DNA from: Halolactibacillus miurensis
GTDB taxonomy: Bacteria > Bacillota > Bacilli > Bacillales > Amphibacillaceae
DNA: 64,000 nt
Assembly: GCF_900116255.1 (NCBI RefSeq)
Contig: NZ_FPAI01000011.1
Coordinates: 28,050-92,049, forward strand
Reading direction: 5' to 3'
In this document: in pieces, positions 19,361 to 29,608 of the stretch
How the letters are laid out: the number at the start of each line of letters is the position of its first letter
Numbering within the stretch: position 1 is the first letter of the stretch
Notes under the pieces: model-generated
Databases searched by the model: none
Told to the model about the DNA's origin: nothing
The model's input: the letters and a program-made list of their open reading frames with translations, nothing else
Made by a program: the position numbers and the translations under genes

Positions 19361-19561
19361 TTAGTTTTTTGTGACGTTAGCGGCTTGAGGTCCACGGTCA
19401 CCTTCAATGATATCAAAAGCAACAGATTGACCTTCCTCTAACGTTTTAAAACCATCTTCTTGGATGGCAGAATAGTGAACGAAAATATCATCACCTTCTT
19501 CAAGTTGGATAAATCCGTATCCTTTTTCTGCGTTAAACCATTTGACAATACCGTTTTGCAT
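19361..19561 (-). CDS. cspD: Cold-shock protein (CspA/CspD family)
   Basis: 66-residue single OB-fold RNA/DNA chaperone. Both nucleic-acid-binding motifs are present: [10 protein letters not shown] (RNP1) and DIFVHYSAI (RNP2), within the usual N-terminus [17 protein letters not shown] start behind GAGGAGGCG. Csp proteins melt RNA structures, particularly in the cold. The exact paralogue letter cannot be decided from sequence alone. The intergenic region up to 19762 would hold its untranslated leader and the divergent promoter of the HD-domain gene. Confidence 0.94.
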   Translation of the reverse strand: MQNGIVKWFNAEKGYGFIQLEEGDDIFVHYSAIQEDGFKTLEEGQSVAFDIIEGDRGPQAANVTKN

Positions 19562-19762
19562 TGCGTGTGCGCCTCCTCAATCTCACGAATTTAAGCTATA
19601 TAAAGAATCATCAAACATAGAAAAAGCCAATACCTGTGTCAGATATACGACACGTGCATTGACATTCATAAACCTGACTTTTCCCTTAAGCTTTGGTCAA
19701 AATGATAACGCATTTATTGGAAAAAGTCAAGCATTACACAATCAAGAAAAGGAGAGAAAGTC

Positions 19763-20353
19763 ATGAACGAACATACCGTATTATCTACACTTAAAAAACA
19801 CATCTATGACCGCTTCTGTAACGATACATCTGGCCATAATTACGACCATATGATCCGGGTAAGCAATATGAGTATCTACATCGCCAAACAAGAAGGACTT
19901 GACCCGTTTTTGCCAGAAGTGATAGCCCTGACCCATGACTATTATGATGACAAATTAGTCCAAGACCCAGCGAAAAGTAAACAGGCACTCATGGTACTAT
20001 TAAAGCAGGTCTGCTTTAATAACGATACGATTGACGTGATCATAAACGCCATTGATGTCATTTCCTTCAGGCACAACAAAGAAGCAACCACCTTACTTCA
20101 ACAAGTTGTTAAAGACAGCGACCGACTCGATGCCATTGGGGCGATGGGGATTATTCGTACGATTCAATACGGCACGACGCACAACCGTCCGTTGGATGAA
20201 ACGATACAGCACTTTGATGATAAGCTATTTCACTTAAAGGACTTGCTTCATACGAAAACAGCACAAACGATCGCCGAAGAGCGCCATCAGTTGATGCGTG
20301 CTTTTTATGATGGCTATTACAATGAACGTGATTTTCTCAAACATAATAATTAA
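19763..20353 (+). CDS. ypgQ: HD-domain phosphohydrolase (YpgQ-like)
   Basis: 196-residue cytosolic HD-superfamily protein. The metal-binding set is visible: His in GHNYDHMIRV, His-Asp in ALTHDYYDDK and Asp in VKDSDRLDAIGAMG. This resembles the YpgQ/YedJ group of small HD hydrolases; B. subtilis YpgQ has been described as a pyrophosphatase-like enzyme on nucleotides, but the substrate here is not deducible. ATG follows AAAAGGAGAG. It is transcribed away from cspD. Confidence 0.82.
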   Translation: MNEHTVLSTLKKHIYDRFCNDTSGHNYDHMIRVSNMSIYIAKQEGLDPFLPEVIALTHDYYDDKLVQDPAKSKQALMVLLKQVCFNNDTIDVIINAIDVISFRHNKEATTLLQQVVKDSDRLDAIGAMGIIRTIQYGTTHNRPLDETIQHFDDKLFHLKDLLHTKTAQTIAEERHQLMRAFYDGYYNERDFLKHNN

Positions 20354-20450
20354 AGACGCTCGACACGTGTAAAAAAAATTCCGAGTGGGATTAAAGCAGC
20401 TTTTCATGTATAATAGTGTCTAGTATATTTTTCAAATGAGGAGTTTTAAC

Positions 20451-21407
20451 ATGTCTGTAAATGAACAACAATACTTAGATTTATGTCGCCATGTGTTAGC
20501 TAATGGTGAGAAAAAGTCCGACCGAACAAATACCGGTACATATTCTGTCTTTGGTGCGCAAATGCGCTTTGATTTAGCAGAAGGCTTTCCGCTACTAACG
20601 ACCAAGAAAGTGAATGTTAGATTGATTGTCTCAGAATTATTGTGGTTCATTCATGGCGATACGAACATTCGTTATTTACTGGAGCACAACAATAACATCT
20701 GGAATGAATGGGCCTTTAAGCGCTGGGTCGAGAGCGAGAATTATACCGGACCTGATATGACGGATTTCGGTAATCGTTCCCTTGTAGACGCAACATTTAA
20801 CGCCGAGTATAAGGAACAAATGGCCATTTTCAAACAACGTATTTTAGAAGATGATGCGTTTATGACACAATACGGTGACTTAGGTCCGGTGTACGGCAAG
20901 CAGTGGCGTCACTGGCAAACGTCTCGTGGGGAGACGATTGATCAATTAAAAGACGTGATCGAGAGCTTAAAAACGAATCCAGACTCTCGTCGCCATATCG
21001 TCACGGCTTGGAACCCAGAAGATATCCCAAGCAATATGGCTTTGCCCCCGTGCCATGCGATGTTTCAGTTCTACGTGGCGAATGGCAAGCTAAGCTGCCA
21101 ACTCTACCAACGCAGCGCCGATATCTTTTTAGGTGTCCCGTTTAATATTGCGAGCTACAGTCTCCTTGTCCACCTCATTGCTAATGAAGTGGGGTTAGAC
21201 GTCGGGGAATTTATTCATACCTTAGGGGATGCCCATATTTATCAGAATCACCTGACTCAAGTAGAAGAACAACTCTCACGTGAGATGTATCCTCTACCTG
21301 AGATAAACATCACAGAAGGTAAAAGTTTATTTGAGTTAACGGTCGATGATATTACACTTGTCGGCTATGACTCACATCCACCGATTAAAGCACCGATTGC
21401 TGTATAG
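20451..21407 (+). CDS. thyA: Thymidylate synthase
   Basis: Methylates dUMP to dTMP using methylene-THF. 318 residues, the long form seen in many Firmicutes with an insertion of about 50 residues ([13 protein letters not shown] region). Catalytic Cys lies in [28 protein letters not shown] and [10 protein letters not shown] are also diagnostic. ATG 20451 follows GAGGAG; an in-frame ATG 15 bases upstream lies in front of the ribosome site. TATAAT occurs near 20409. dfrA follows eleven bases later; the two enzymes form one folate cycle. Confidence 0.97.
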   Translation: MSVNEQQYLDLCRHVLANGEKKSDRTNTGTYSVFGAQMRFDLAEGFPLLTTKKVNVRLIVSELLWFIHGDTNIRYLLEHNNNIWNEWAFKRWVESENYTGPDMTDFGNRSLVDATFNAEYKEQMAIFKQRILEDDAFMTQYGDLGPVYGKQWRHWQTSRGETIDQLKDVIESLKTNPDSRRHIVTAWNPEDIPSNMALPPCHAMFQFYVANGKLSCQLYQRSADIFLGVPFNIASYSLLVHLIANEVGLDVGEFIHTLGDAHIYQNHLTQVEEQLSREMYPLPEINITEGKSLFELTVDDITLVGYDSHPPIKAPIAV

Positions 21408-21417
21408 GAGGGCTATG

Positions 21418-21927
21418 ATGATTAGTTTAATTGCCGCACACGGAAAAGACTTTGTGATTGGAAAAGATAACTGGATGCCGTGGGACTTACCACGGGACTT
21501 ACAGTTTTTTAAAAACCAAACACTCGGTAAAACGATTGTAATGGGACGAAAAACATTTGAAAGCTTTAAAAAACCTTTAAAAGACCGTCATCATATGGTG
21601 CTTACGAGGCAGACAGACTTCACTTATCCGGGAGTAGAGGTCTATCACGATATTGAAGACTTAAAACAGGCGTTACAAGCGCGTGATGATGAAGTGATGA
21701 TTATTGGTGGTGGAGAGATTTACAAACAATTTTTACCGGTCGCTGACCGGTTATATATCACCTATATCGATGCCTCTTTCGAAGGGGATACGTATTTTCC
21801 GGATTACCGTGACGCAGGATTTGTTGAAACGTCAAAAGAACAAGGTGTAAAAGATAGTGAGAACCCTTATGATTACTACTTTATTCAATATGATCGCGAG
21901 TATCTGGATAAAACTGTGAAGGAGTGA
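21418..21927 (+). CDS. dfrA: Dihydrofolate reductase
   Basis: NADPH-dependent reduction of dihydrofolate, regenerating the cofactor consumed by ThyA. 169 residues, with ISLIAAHGKDFVIGKDN, MPWDLPRDLQFFK (substrate loop, catalytic Asp), GKTIVMGRKTFES (NADPH site) and MIIGGGEIYKQFLP. The second of two adjacent ATGs has the better distance to AGGAGG. It overlaps the thyA 3' region only in the ribosome site. A YozE-family gene follows with six bases of spacing. Confidence 0.96.
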   Translation: MISLIAAHGKDFVIGKDNWMPWDLPRDLQFFKNQTLGKTIVMGRKTFESFKKPLKDRHHMVLTRQTDFTYPGVEVYHDIEDLKQALQARDDEVMIIGGGEIYKQFLPVADRLYITYIDASFEGDTYFPDYRDAGFVETSKEQGVKDSENPYDYYFIQYDREYLDKTVKE

Positions 21928-21932
21928 AGCAG

Positions 21933-22154
21933 ATGGGCAAAAGTTTTTATGAATATATGATGCGTTACCGAGGCATGAAGCAGTTAACAGATGAAAAAAA
22001 ATTGGCGGATTGGATGTTTGAAGATCATGACTTTCCGCGTCAATCGGAAAAATATGATGAAGTGAGTCGTTATTTAGAATGGAATTTACCGTTTACGACT
22101 GTTATGAGTGTGTTTGATGCGCTCTGGTATGATTATTTAGAAACGCGCCGTTAA
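21933..22154 (+). CDS. yozE: YozE/UPF0346 small SAM-like protein
   Basis: 73-residue protein of the UPF0346 (YozE_SAM_like) family: opens with SFYEYMMRYRG, then LADWMFEDHDFPRQSEKYDEVSRYLE, a helical SAM-like fold. Function unknown; a nucleic-acid role has been suggested from the fold only. ATG at 21933 has AAGGAG eight bases upstream. It is the last gene of the thyA-dfrA run and is followed by a terminator. Confidence 0.88.
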   Translation: MGKSFYEYMMRYRGMKQLTDEKKLADWMFEDHDFPRQSEKYDEVSRYLEWNLPFTTVMSVFDALWYDYLETRR

Positions 22155-22158
22155 TACT

Positions 22159-22193
22159 AAAAAGAGCTGGATGATGACTTTCAGCTCTTTTTT
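22159..22193 (+). terminator. Terminator after thyA-dfrA-yozE
   Basis: AAAAAGAGCTG pairs with CAGCTCTTTTTT around a 12-base loop. Confidence 0.85.
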
Positions 22194-22220
22194 CAAATCA
22201 AAATTTAGAGAGGTGAGAAT

Positions 22221-23369
22221 ATGAAAATCCTTCATACTGCCGATTGGCACTTAGGTAAGATTGTCAATGCCGTCCATATGACCGAAGACCAGGCCTATGT
22301 GCTTGATCAATTATTTGACATTATTGACGCGGAACAACCGGATTGTGTCGTTATTTCGGGTGACATTTATGACCGCTCAATCCCTCCGAAAGAAGCGGTT
22401 GATTTATTTGACCGAACGATCACTAAACTAAGCCAGCAATATGACTTTCCGGTCCTTGTGACATCAGGTAACCACGACAGTCCTGATCGCTTACAATTTG
22501 GTCGGGCCTTATTTAGAGACAATCAGTTATATTTTGAGACGAAACTGACCCATCCGATTGAACACGTGACCTTGACGGACGATAAAGGCCCAGTGACTTT
22601 TCATTTGATCCCTTTTTTTGAACCTAATGAAGTGCGGTTTCACTTTCAGATTGATGAGATGCTCACGCATCATGAAGCGATGGAAATTGTCGTCCAATCG
22701 ATTCGTGACCGCATGGATTTATCCGAGCGCCACGTTATTTTAGCGCATGCTTTTATCGCAGGTGGAATGGAAACAGACTCAGAGGAGCGCCTATCGATGA
22801 TTGGTGGGAGCCCTTATGTTGATCAGTCCGTGTTTGATGGGTTTGACTATATTGCTTTAGGACACCTCCATCAGCCCCAACAAGTGAAACGCCTAAATGT
22901 GCAGTATAGCGGGTCGTTATTAAAGTATTCCTTCTCAGAAGCCAGGCATAAAAAGTCCGTTACCATTGTTAACTTAGCCGAAAAAGATAACGTCACGATT
23001 GAGCGGCATTTACTTGAGCCTAGACGCGATTTACGCATCATCGAAGGGACGTTTCATGACATCATGACCACAACCGAAGCCAGTGATGATTATTTACTCG
23101 TTCGTTTAGATGATACCGAAGAAGTGATCGATCCGATGGCAGATTTACGTAAAAAGTTTCCGAATATTTTACGACTAGAATATAAGCGGACCCACCGGGA
23201 TGTGGCCTTAGATGAGCTTGACCAAACACCGGTGACCGAGCGGATGAGTGATGATGCGTTATTTGAACACTTTTATCAAGAGATGACGGGTGAGGCGATG
23301 ACTGATGATGAACGCGCCTTGTTACTGGAAGGGCTCGACTCAATTAAAGACAAAGAAAGGGGGCGCTAA
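22221..23369 (+). CDS. sbcD: Exonuclease SbcD (Mre11-like)
   Basis: Metallophosphoesterase nuclease subunit of the SbcCD complex, which opens DNA hairpins and blocked ends. Five phosphoesterase motifs are visible: HTADWHLGK, ISGDIYDRS, TSGNHDSPDRL, ILAHAFIAGG and ALGHLHQPQ. 382 residues with the usual C-terminal capping region. ATG follows GAGAGGTGAG. It is two bases from sbcC, so the pair is co-transcribed. Confidence 0.96.
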   Translation: MKILHTADWHLGKIVNAVHMTEDQAYVLDQLFDIIDAEQPDCVVISGDIYDRSIPPKEAVDLFDRTITKLSQQYDFPVLVTSGNHDSPDRLQFGRALFRDNQLYFETKLTHPIEHVTLTDDKGPVTFHLIPFFEPNEVRFHFQIDEMLTHHEAMEIVVQSIRDRMDLSERHVILAHAFIAGGMETDSEERLSMIGGSPYVDQSVFDGFDYIALGHLHQPQQVKRLNVQYSGSLLKYSFSEARHKKSVTIVNLAEKDNVTIERHLLEPRRDLRIIEGTFHDIMTTTEASDDYLLVRLDDTEEVIDPMADLRKKFPNILRLEYKRTHRDVALDELDQTPVTERMSDDALFEHFYQEMTGEAMTDDERALLLEGLDSIKDKERGR

Positions 23370-23371
23370 CC

Positions 23372-26300
23372 TTGCGGACACTTTTTTTAGAATTTCAAGC
23401 CTTTGGGCCATACAAACATAAACAAACACTAGATTTTACTGAGCTCGGGGAAGAGTCACTCTTTCTTATTACCGGACCGACTGGCGCGGGGAAAACGACA
23501 ATTTTTGATGCGATTTGTTTTAGTTTATACGGAAAAGCCAGTGGCACTGACCGTGACCATGATACGCTAAGAAGTGACTTTAGTAGTCATGACACCGACA
23601 CGTTTGTCCGCTTTACCTTTTCTGTAGGAGACGAGACATACCGTGTGTTAAGAAAACCAAAACAATGGATTCCAAAACTTCGCGGCGAAGGCCTAAAAGA
23701 AGAGCCTGCCACCGCCGTATTAGAAACATGCATTGACGGGGCATTTGTTGTGACGGAATCAAAGATCAATGAGGTCAATGATAAAATTAAACGGGTCCTT
23801 GGTCTTGACTATGATCAATTTTTGAAGATGATTATGATTCCGCAAGGTGAATTCCGCCGTTTGATTAGTGAGAATTCACAAGAGCGGGAACAAATCTTAC
23901 AAAAGTTATTTCAAACAGCGAAATACGCCGAGCTACAAGACTATTTTAAAGACAAAGCGAAAGAACAAGCTCAGCAGTTAGCCGATTTACAACAAAGACT
24001 TCAATTTGAGTGGCAGCGCATTCCTTGGGATAGTGAGGTTGAGGTTGATCAGTTAACAACAACTCAACTGATTGAGCGACTTGAAACAAAAATGCGTGAG
24101 ACGAAACAGCACATCCAGCACAATGAGACCAAACAAACCGAGCTCAAACAATCTATGGATCAAAAAAATAGAGCGCTTCAGCATCAAACGCACTTGCTCG
24201 AAGCTTTCAGTGATTACGAAACAAAACAACAAGAACTCGCGGTCTTGTTAGAAAAAGAACCTGAGATCACCAAAAAGAGACAGACACTAGAAGCGGCGGA
24301 AAAAGCGGCGACACTCGATTACTATTATCAAGACTATCAGAGTCGAAAACAAGAAGTGCAAAACAAATCAACAGAACGGGATACCGTCCTAAAAAAAGTA
24401 GCGAACGTGACCCAAGCCTTTCATGAACAACAAGCTGAGTTTGATCGCTTACACAAACAGGTGGACACGTTTGATTCCGTAAAGGATGACTTAAAAGCAG
24501 CCAAACAACAACGCGAAGATTGGCTGACCTATGAAAAAAAGACAGACAGCTTAATAGAACAAGGCAATCACTTACGTACACTGACAGAAACCTACGAAGA
24601 GAAACAGGCAACCCTGTCTACCTTAGCTACAGCCATAAAAGAGAAGGAAGTGATTCTAAACGCGCGCCATGAAATGGAAGCAAGCTACTTGAAAGTTTTG
24701 AATGAACAAGAAAAACAAGAAACGGTGCTTAAAAAATTAAGCGAGGCAAAAACCGCGACCCAAACACTCGCGCAGTTAAGAAAAACATATAAGGACGAAC
24801 AAACGCAGCTCCAGTCTTTTGAAACGGCTGTTGAGAAAGCAAAGCAAAAAGAAACGGAGACCGACAAGCGCTGGCGCGACGGTTACGCTAACCGGCTTAA
24901 GGAAGCGCTATCCAGCGGGGAACCTTGCCCTGTCTGTGGTTCTAAGGAACATCCCGGTGCTCGGCATACGCAAGTAGCGCTCGTGTCTGATGCGGTATTA
25001 CAAGCGGCTAAGACTGATCGTGAACAAAAAGAACAAGCGCTAAGACAAAAACAAGCGGAGTTAGCCGAACTGAAATTGAAAGGGACTTACCAAAGAGAAA
25101 AAGTGGACGGTTTACTGAAAGATGTCTCAAAAGACAATGCCTCTACTTCTGATGTTTCGGCATTACAAGAATGGATTGACGAACGTGAAGCGCAGTTAAC
25201 GGACGTTAAAAAAGAAGTTAAGCATTACGAAGAACAAAAGCGTCGATTAAGTGAGCTTGGGACGACACTTGAAAAAGAAACAAAACAATACAGTAACTTA
25301 GAAGCGGAACTAAATGCGCTGATGGATACAATCGTAAAAGAAAAGGAAACCGTTCAGAAGCTTGAAACCGAATGTGAGCTGTTAAAACAACGCTTACCAA
25401 TAGCTGAGATGACGTTTAGACAATTTGAAGCCCAGTTTAAAGACAAACAAACAAAGCTTAAAACATTCGAAATCGAGTATGAACAAGCCGATAAAAAAAG
25501 ACGCCAACTCGAGACTGATAAACAGACACTCGAAACAGAACTAAATAGTCTCACCCGTTATTTAACCGAACTGCGTGAAAAAGAAACAGATCGACAAGCA
25601 GCGTTTCAACAACAGTTAATCGATTCAGCTTTTCATAGTGAAGCAGACTTTTTAACCGCGCGGCAACCAGCTGATGTGAGAGAAACATTGAAACGTGAGA
25701 TTCAAACCTTTGATGAGGCGCGACAAACGTTAGCGGTTCACATTAACACCTTGACCGACCGGATCAATGATCAAGAAAAACCAGATATCGCCCCACTTAA
25801 AGCGGAACTTTCAGTACTTGATGAGCGCTATAACACGCTCGTAAAAGAAACGACGCGACTGGAAGAATTATTCGAGTTAATGGCGCAGGTAAGAAAGAAA
25901 GTAAACCAACAGTTAGACACTATCAAACAAGCCGAACAACAGTATCAGACAATCAAAAAATTAGCGGACTTAAGCCGCGGCGAGAATCACTTGAAGTTAT
26001 CGTTTGAGCGGTTTGTGTTATCAAGCTTTTTAGATGACATTTTGGTTAAAGCGAACCAACGGTTAGTCGAATTAACCGATTACCGTTATCAACTTAGACG
26101 CAGTCATGAAATCGCCAAACGTGGGGCCCAAAGTGGTTTAGACTTAGAAGTGATTGATCACCATACCTCGAAGGTGCGGTCAGTGAAAACTTTATCAGGC
26201 GGGGAAGGGTTTAAAGCCTCGCTCAGTTTAGCACTTGGTATGGCTGACGTTGTTCAAGCTTATAGTGGTGGGATTCAACTGGATACGTTATTTATCGATG

Positions 26301-26482
26301 AAGGGTTTGGCACGCTTGATGATATTTCACTGGAACAAGCAATTAATACGTTAAAAGGGTTGAGTCAGAAAAACCGTATTTTAGGCATTATTTCGCACGT
26401 CCCCCAACTAAAAGAAGAAATTTATGCTAAACTAGACATAACCACATCACCCAATGGGTCTGATGCGGCCTTTAGCTTTTAA
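23372..26482 (+). CDS. sbcC: Exonuclease SbcC (Rad50-like SMC ATPase)
   Basis: ATPase partner of SbcD. Residues about 1-190 hold Walker A (TGPTGAGKTT) and the N-terminal half of the ATPase; two long coiled-coil arms flank a zinc hook CPVCGSKEHPG near residue 517; the C-terminal half has the signature LSGGEGFKASLSLALG and Walker B TLFIDEGFGTLD. 1036 residues. Start is TTG 23372, ten bases after AAAGGGGG. The coiled-coil part is rich in Lys, Gln and Glu as expected. Confidence 0.96.
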   Translation: MRTLFLEFQAFGPYKHKQTLDFTELGEESLFLITGPTGAGKTTIFDAICFSLYGKASGTDRDHDTLRSDFSSHDTDTFVRFTFSVGDETYRVLRKPKQWIPKLRGEGLKEEPATAVLETCIDGAFVVTESKINEVNDKIKRVLGLDYDQFLKMIMIPQGEFRRLISENSQEREQILQKLFQTAKYAELQDYFKDKAKEQAQQLADLQQRLQFEWQRIPWDSEVEVDQLTTTQLIERLETKMRETKQHIQHNETKQTELKQSMDQKNRALQHQTHLLEAFSDYETKQQELAVLLEKEPEITKKRQTLEAAEKAATLDYYYQDYQSRKQEVQNKSTERDTVLKKVANVTQAFHEQQAEFDRLHKQVDTFDSVKDDLKAAKQQREDWLTYEKKTDSLIEQGNHLRTLTETYEEKQATLSTLATAIKEKEVILNARHEMEASYLKVLNEQEKQETVLKKLSEAKTATQTLAQLRKTYKDEQTQLQSFETAVEKAKQKETETDKRWRDGYANRLKEALSSGEPCPVCGSKEHPGARHTQVALVSDAVLQAAKTDREQKEQALRQKQAELAELKLKGTYQREKVDGLLKDVSKDNASTSDVSALQEWIDEREAQLTDVKKEVKHYEEQKRRLSELGTTLEKETKQYSNLEAELNALMDTIVKEKETVQKLETECELLKQRLPIAEMTFRQFEAQFKDKQTKLKTFEIEYEQADKKRRQLETDKQTLETELNSLTRYLTELREKETDRQAAFQQQLIDSAFHSEADFLTARQPADVRETLKREIQTFDEARQTLAVHINTLTDRINDQEKPDIAPLKAELSVLDERYNTLVKETTRLEELFELMAQVRKKVNQQLDTIKQAEQQYQTIKKLADLSRGENHLKLSFERFVLSSFLDDILVKANQRLVELTDYRYQLRRSHEIAKRGAQSGLDLEVIDHHTSKVRSVKTLSGGEGFKASLSLALGMADVVQAYSGGIQLDTLFIDEGFGTLDDISLEQAINTLKGLSQKNRILGIISHVPQLKEEIYAKLDITTSPNGSDAAFSF

Positions 26483-26512
26483 TTATTGATAGAACAGAAA
26501 TGAGGGATTTAT

Positions 26513-26761
26513 ATGAGTATGCCATTATCATTAGAATGGACATTAGTAACGGAAGGAAAAGAGCGTCGACTTGAGGAAGAAGACAATCACTTTACGTTAA
26601 CACTTGAAGGGTATCGTTTATATCCCCTTCATGAAAGAATTGAAATTAGACGGCATCAAACATCTGACCAAATTGGGTTTGGGGAAATTAAATCACTAAC
26701 CTTTACGGAAAATAAAACCGAGATCCTTTATCAATTGGTGTCGCTTTATAGTGTAAATTAA
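26513..26761 (+). CDS. Small conserved protein (resembles DUF2584)
   Basis: 82 residues, mostly beta-strand by composition; begins MPLSLEWTLVTEGKE and ends LYQLVSLYS. The pattern agrees with my recollection of a short Bacillus family DUF2584, function unknown. ATG at 26513 is six bases after GAGGG (a second in-frame ATG is at 26519). It stands alone between sbcC and a strong terminator. Confidence 0.7.
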   Translation: MSMPLSLEWTLVTEGKERRLEEEDNHFTLTLEGYRLYPLHERIEIRRHQTSDQIGFGEIKSLTFTENKTEILYQLVSLYSVN

Positions 26762-26783
26762 GCGTGTATCACCGCTTTATGTC

Positions 26784-26827
26784 AAAAAAGATTATTTCTT
26801 GCGCTTGCCCAGGAAATAATCTTTTTT
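26784..26827. terminator. Terminator after the DUF2584-like gene
   Basis: AAAAAAGATTATTTC pairs with GAAATAATCTTTTTT around a 14-base loop. Confidence 0.85.
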
Positions 26828-26972
26828 ATTTGTCCATTAATTTCCCCGCACTTATTATCTCAGAATTTAGCTCTATCCTTGAAAGGGTTCATCAATCTAT
26901 ACCAGAAGCAAATGGGACGTTTCTCTTGGCGCGCGCATATAGTAAGGTAAAAGGAAATAATGAGGTGAAACT

Positions 26973-27467
26973 ATGTGTGCTTATTACCCAAACGGACCGT
27001 ATATGCCCTACCCGCCGTACTACTATCCTTATCAACCACCGACGCAAAAGTTAACCAAGCCTAAAACCTTAACCAATATGACCGCAACCTCTCAAGTAAC
27101 AAAACAATTAAAAGATTTACCCCAATATTTAGATCAGCTTCAACATGTGTTGAAAACGACTCAATCGTTTGTCCCTTATATTAAACAATATGGGCCTTTG
27201 CTTAAGAGTTTACCGGAATTAATTCAAGTGTTTAAGTCTGATGATAAACCGGCGGAAAAAGCGTCCAAGTTACCCGCTAAAACTAAAGAGACAGATCGGC
27301 CTAAACAGATGAACTTTTTATCTGAGCCACTCCCTGACACGAACCATAGTGATGAAAGTGAGCAACTTGAACCACTCATCTCTACCGATTATAAACGTCC
27401 GAGCTGTTTAACGATAGAAGCATTTGAAGAAATCGTCGACTCAAATGGCCCGGCGCTGTATATATAA
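26973..27467 (+). CDS. YppG/YqfQ (VrrA)-like low-complexity protein
   Basis: 164 residues. The head is rich in Tyr and Pro (PYMPYPPYYYPYQPP), followed by a helical segment with QSFVPYIKQYGPLLKSLPEL, which recalls the YQFQ/VrrA family core of Bacillus, then a charged disordered tail and a short C-terminal PALYI. No signal peptide or membrane segment. Possibly a spore- or surface-associated protein by analogy to YppG, but this is weak. ATG follows AATGAGGTG. Confidence 0.65.
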   Translation: MCAYYPNGPYMPYPPYYYPYQPPTQKLTKPKTLTNMTATSQVTKQLKDLPQYLDQLQHVLKTTQSFVPYIKQYGPLLKSLPELIQVFKSDDKPAEKASKLPAKTKETDRPKQMNFLSEPLPDTNHSDESEQLEPLISTDYKRPSCLTIEAFEEIVDSNGPALYI

Positions 27468-27639
27468 GGCGTCCGTAACAAAAGATAATTAGCCAAGCGT
27501 CGGTGGTTGAATTAACGTAGAAAGTCGTCAAGTATAATCAAGTTAAAAACCTCCCGCCTCAAGTAAACATCATACACGAGCGAAATAGTTGATTGAAGGC
27601 ATCTTTCGCCGTACACTGTAATTAAAAGGTGGGATGAAG

Positions 27640-28593
27640 ATGACAAAACAAATCGCAACATTCGCGGGTGGTTGTTTCTGGTGTATGGTTGAACCATTTG
27701 ATGAACAACCGGGCATTGAAAAAATCGTCTCTGGCTATACGGGTGGACATACAAAAAATCCAACGTATGAAGAAGTATGCTCCGACACAACCGGTCACGT
27801 TGAAGCCGTTCAAATCACGTATGACCCGGATGTGTTTCCGTACGAGAAATTGTTAGAGTTGTTCTGGCGTCAAATTGACCCAACGGATGATGGGGGACAA
27901 TTTCATGACCGCGGGGAATCGTATCGAACAGCCATTTTTTATCACAACGATGAACAAAAAAGACTGGCTGAACAGTCCAAACAACAATTAGAGGCTTCTG
28001 GTGTCTTTAAGCAACCTGTTGTCACAGACGTTCGTCCAGCGGATACATTCTATCCAGCGGAAGACAAACACCAAGATTACTATAAAAAGCACCGCTTCCA
28101 TTATCGTCTTTATAAAAAAGGCTCGGGTCGAGCGGATTTTATCAATAAAACATGGCATAAACAACCGGACCAATCGGAACTTAAACAACGTTTGACCGAG
28201 ATGCAGTATCATGTCACACAAGAAAACGGGACAGAACCACCGTTTCAGAATGCTTACTACGCTAACGAAGAAGACGGCATTTATGTCGATATCGTCAGTG
28301 GTGAGCCGCTCTTTTCAACAACGGACCAATATGATGCCGGTTGTGGGTGGCCAAGCTTTACCCGACCACTTAGTCGTGAACGGCTAGAAGAGAAAATGGA
28401 CACAAGCCATGGTATGCGCCGGATTGAAATCCGTTCAAAACAAGCTGACTCACACTTAGGTCACGTATTTGATGATGGACCTAAAGACCAAGGTGGTAGC
28501 CGCTATTGTATTAATTCAGCTGCGTTACGCTTTGTCAAGAAAGAAGATTTAGAAACAGAAGGTTACGGCGAATACTTGAGTCTTTTTGAGTAA
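27640..28593 (+). CDS. msrAB: Fused peptide methionine sulfoxide reductase MsrA-MsrB
   Basis: Repairs both stereoisomers of methionine sulfoxide. The N-terminal MsrA domain (residues about 1-160) has the catalytic GGCFWCM motif; the C-terminal MsrB domain (about 175-310) has [20 protein letters not shown] and the catalytic [11 protein letters not shown]. No Zn-binding CxxC pairs are seen in the MsrB part. ATG 27640 follows AAAGGTGGG by six bases. A promoter TTGATT-17-TACACT lies just upstream (about 27589-27617). Cytoplasmic, no signal sequence. Confidence 0.95.
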   Translation: MTKQIATFAGGCFWCMVEPFDEQPGIEKIVSGYTGGHTKNPTYEEVCSDTTGHVEAVQITYDPDVFPYEKLLELFWRQIDPTDDGGQFHDRGESYRTAIFYHNDEQKRLAEQSKQQLEASGVFKQPVVTDVRPADTFYPAEDKHQDYYKKHRFHYRLYKKGSGRADFINKTWHKQPDQSELKQRLTEMQYHVTQENGTEPPFQNAYYANEEDGIYVDIVSGEPLFSTTDQYDAGCGWPSFTRPLSRERLEEKMDTSHGMRRIEIRSKQADSHLGHVFDDGPKDQGGSRYCINSAALRFVKKEDLETEGYGEYLSLFE

Positions 28594-28623
28594 GGAGACG
28601 TGAGATAATGGATTGACCGACAT

Positions 28624-28657
28624 ACCGCCGAATCAAGCTGATTCGGCGGTGTTTTCT
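28624..28657 (+). terminator. Terminator after msrAB
   Basis: ACCGCCGAATCA pairs perfectly with TGATTCGGCGGT around AGC, followed by GTTTTCTT. Confidence 0.85.
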
Positions 28658-28726
28658 TACATAGGATGAAGACGTAAAGACTAAAGCATTTTATAAGGAC
28701 TTATTTTAAAGACGGAGGTAATCAGT

Positions 28727-29230
28727 ATGACACAAATTAGACAAGCAAATGAAGTGGATATTCCAGTCATTCAGAAGATTGCAACGGAGAGTTGGCATCA
28801 CACGTATGAAACGTTAATCCCGCTTGACATCATCAACCAATGTATCGACGTTTTCTATCATCACGATCGATTAATAAAGCGAATAAAGCACCACACAGTC
28901 CTCGTCGCCATCAAGGATCAACAACTGATTGGATTTATAGATGCCTCAAACGATAAGCCGGATGCTTTTCTTTATGCTTTGTACCTGAAACCTGACGTCA
29001 CGCATAAAGGCATAGGTTCAGAGCTTTTTAAGGAATACTTGAGATGCACGCACCCTAAGACAGTGACCGTCGATGTTGAAAGAGGCAATGATCCTGCTGT
29101 TTGCTTTTATGAAAAGCACGGCTTTAAATATGAAAGGGCGTTTGTTGATGTGGTGTTTGATTACTCGCTACAAACAGAATGTTACGTTTGGAGAGAAATA
29201 GAAGCAACAGCGACACAGGGGTTAAAGTGA
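28727..29230 (+). CDS. GNAT-family N-acetyltransferase
   Basis: 167-residue acetyl-CoA-dependent acetyltransferase fold. It opens IRQANEVDIPVIQKIA, has the beta4-alpha3 region LYALYLKPDVTHKGIGSELF with an acetyl-CoA loop of the Q/RxxGxG/A type (HKGIGS), and a late FYEKHGFKYER motif. Substrate cannot be told. ATG follows GGAGGTAATC. It stands alone between the msrAB terminator and the next small gene. Confidence 0.9.
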   Translation: MTQIRQANEVDIPVIQKIATESWHHTYETLIPLDIINQCIDVFYHHDRLIKRIKHHTVLVAIKDQQLIGFIDASNDKPDAFLYALYLKPDVTHKGIGSELFKEYLRCTHPKTVTVDVERGNDPAVCFYEKHGFKYERAFVDVVFDYSLQTECYVWREIEATATQGLK

Positions 29231-29309
29231 AAATCGCAGTGAAATAGCCTTATCTTTTTTGACAAAACATGATAAACTAGAACAGAAGTTTATTGAGCTA
29301 AAGGAGAGA

Positions 29310-29525
29310 ATGACTGTGATTCATAAAGATTGGGAACAACGTGACACGATAAAAACGATTCGTTGTGTCCATGCGGACGCAAAGAAGTTTGTCGTTGATA
29401 CCATGTTAACGCCAGGGAAAGATTATGAAGTGAAAAATGAAACTGATGAATTTTATTTCATCTTGGATAACTCCAATCGTATCGGTGGTTTTAGAAAAGA
29501 ATATTTTTCTGAAAAAAATGAATAA
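29310..29525 (+). CDS. Small conserved protein (resembles DUF6501)
   Basis: 71 residues: RDTIKTIRCVHADAKKFVVD, then LTPGKDYEVKNETDEFYFIL and IGGFRKEYF. The pattern recalls a short Bacillaceae family I take to be DUF6501, function unknown. Start at ATG 29310 or GTG 29316; AAAGGAG precedes both, and the longer upstream frame has no ribosome site. Probably a soluble, mostly beta protein. Confidence 0.65.
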   Translation: MTVIHKDWEQRDTIKTIRCVHADAKKFVVDTMLTPGKDYEVKNETDEFYFILDNSNRIGGFRKEYFSEKNE

Positions 29526-29608
29526 ATGTGGTTTTCTAGGGTCAATTTAAGGTAATAGTTTAGGTAAGAACATTTTTAATGATACTAGCCTCAGGGGGAG
29601 ATGATCGC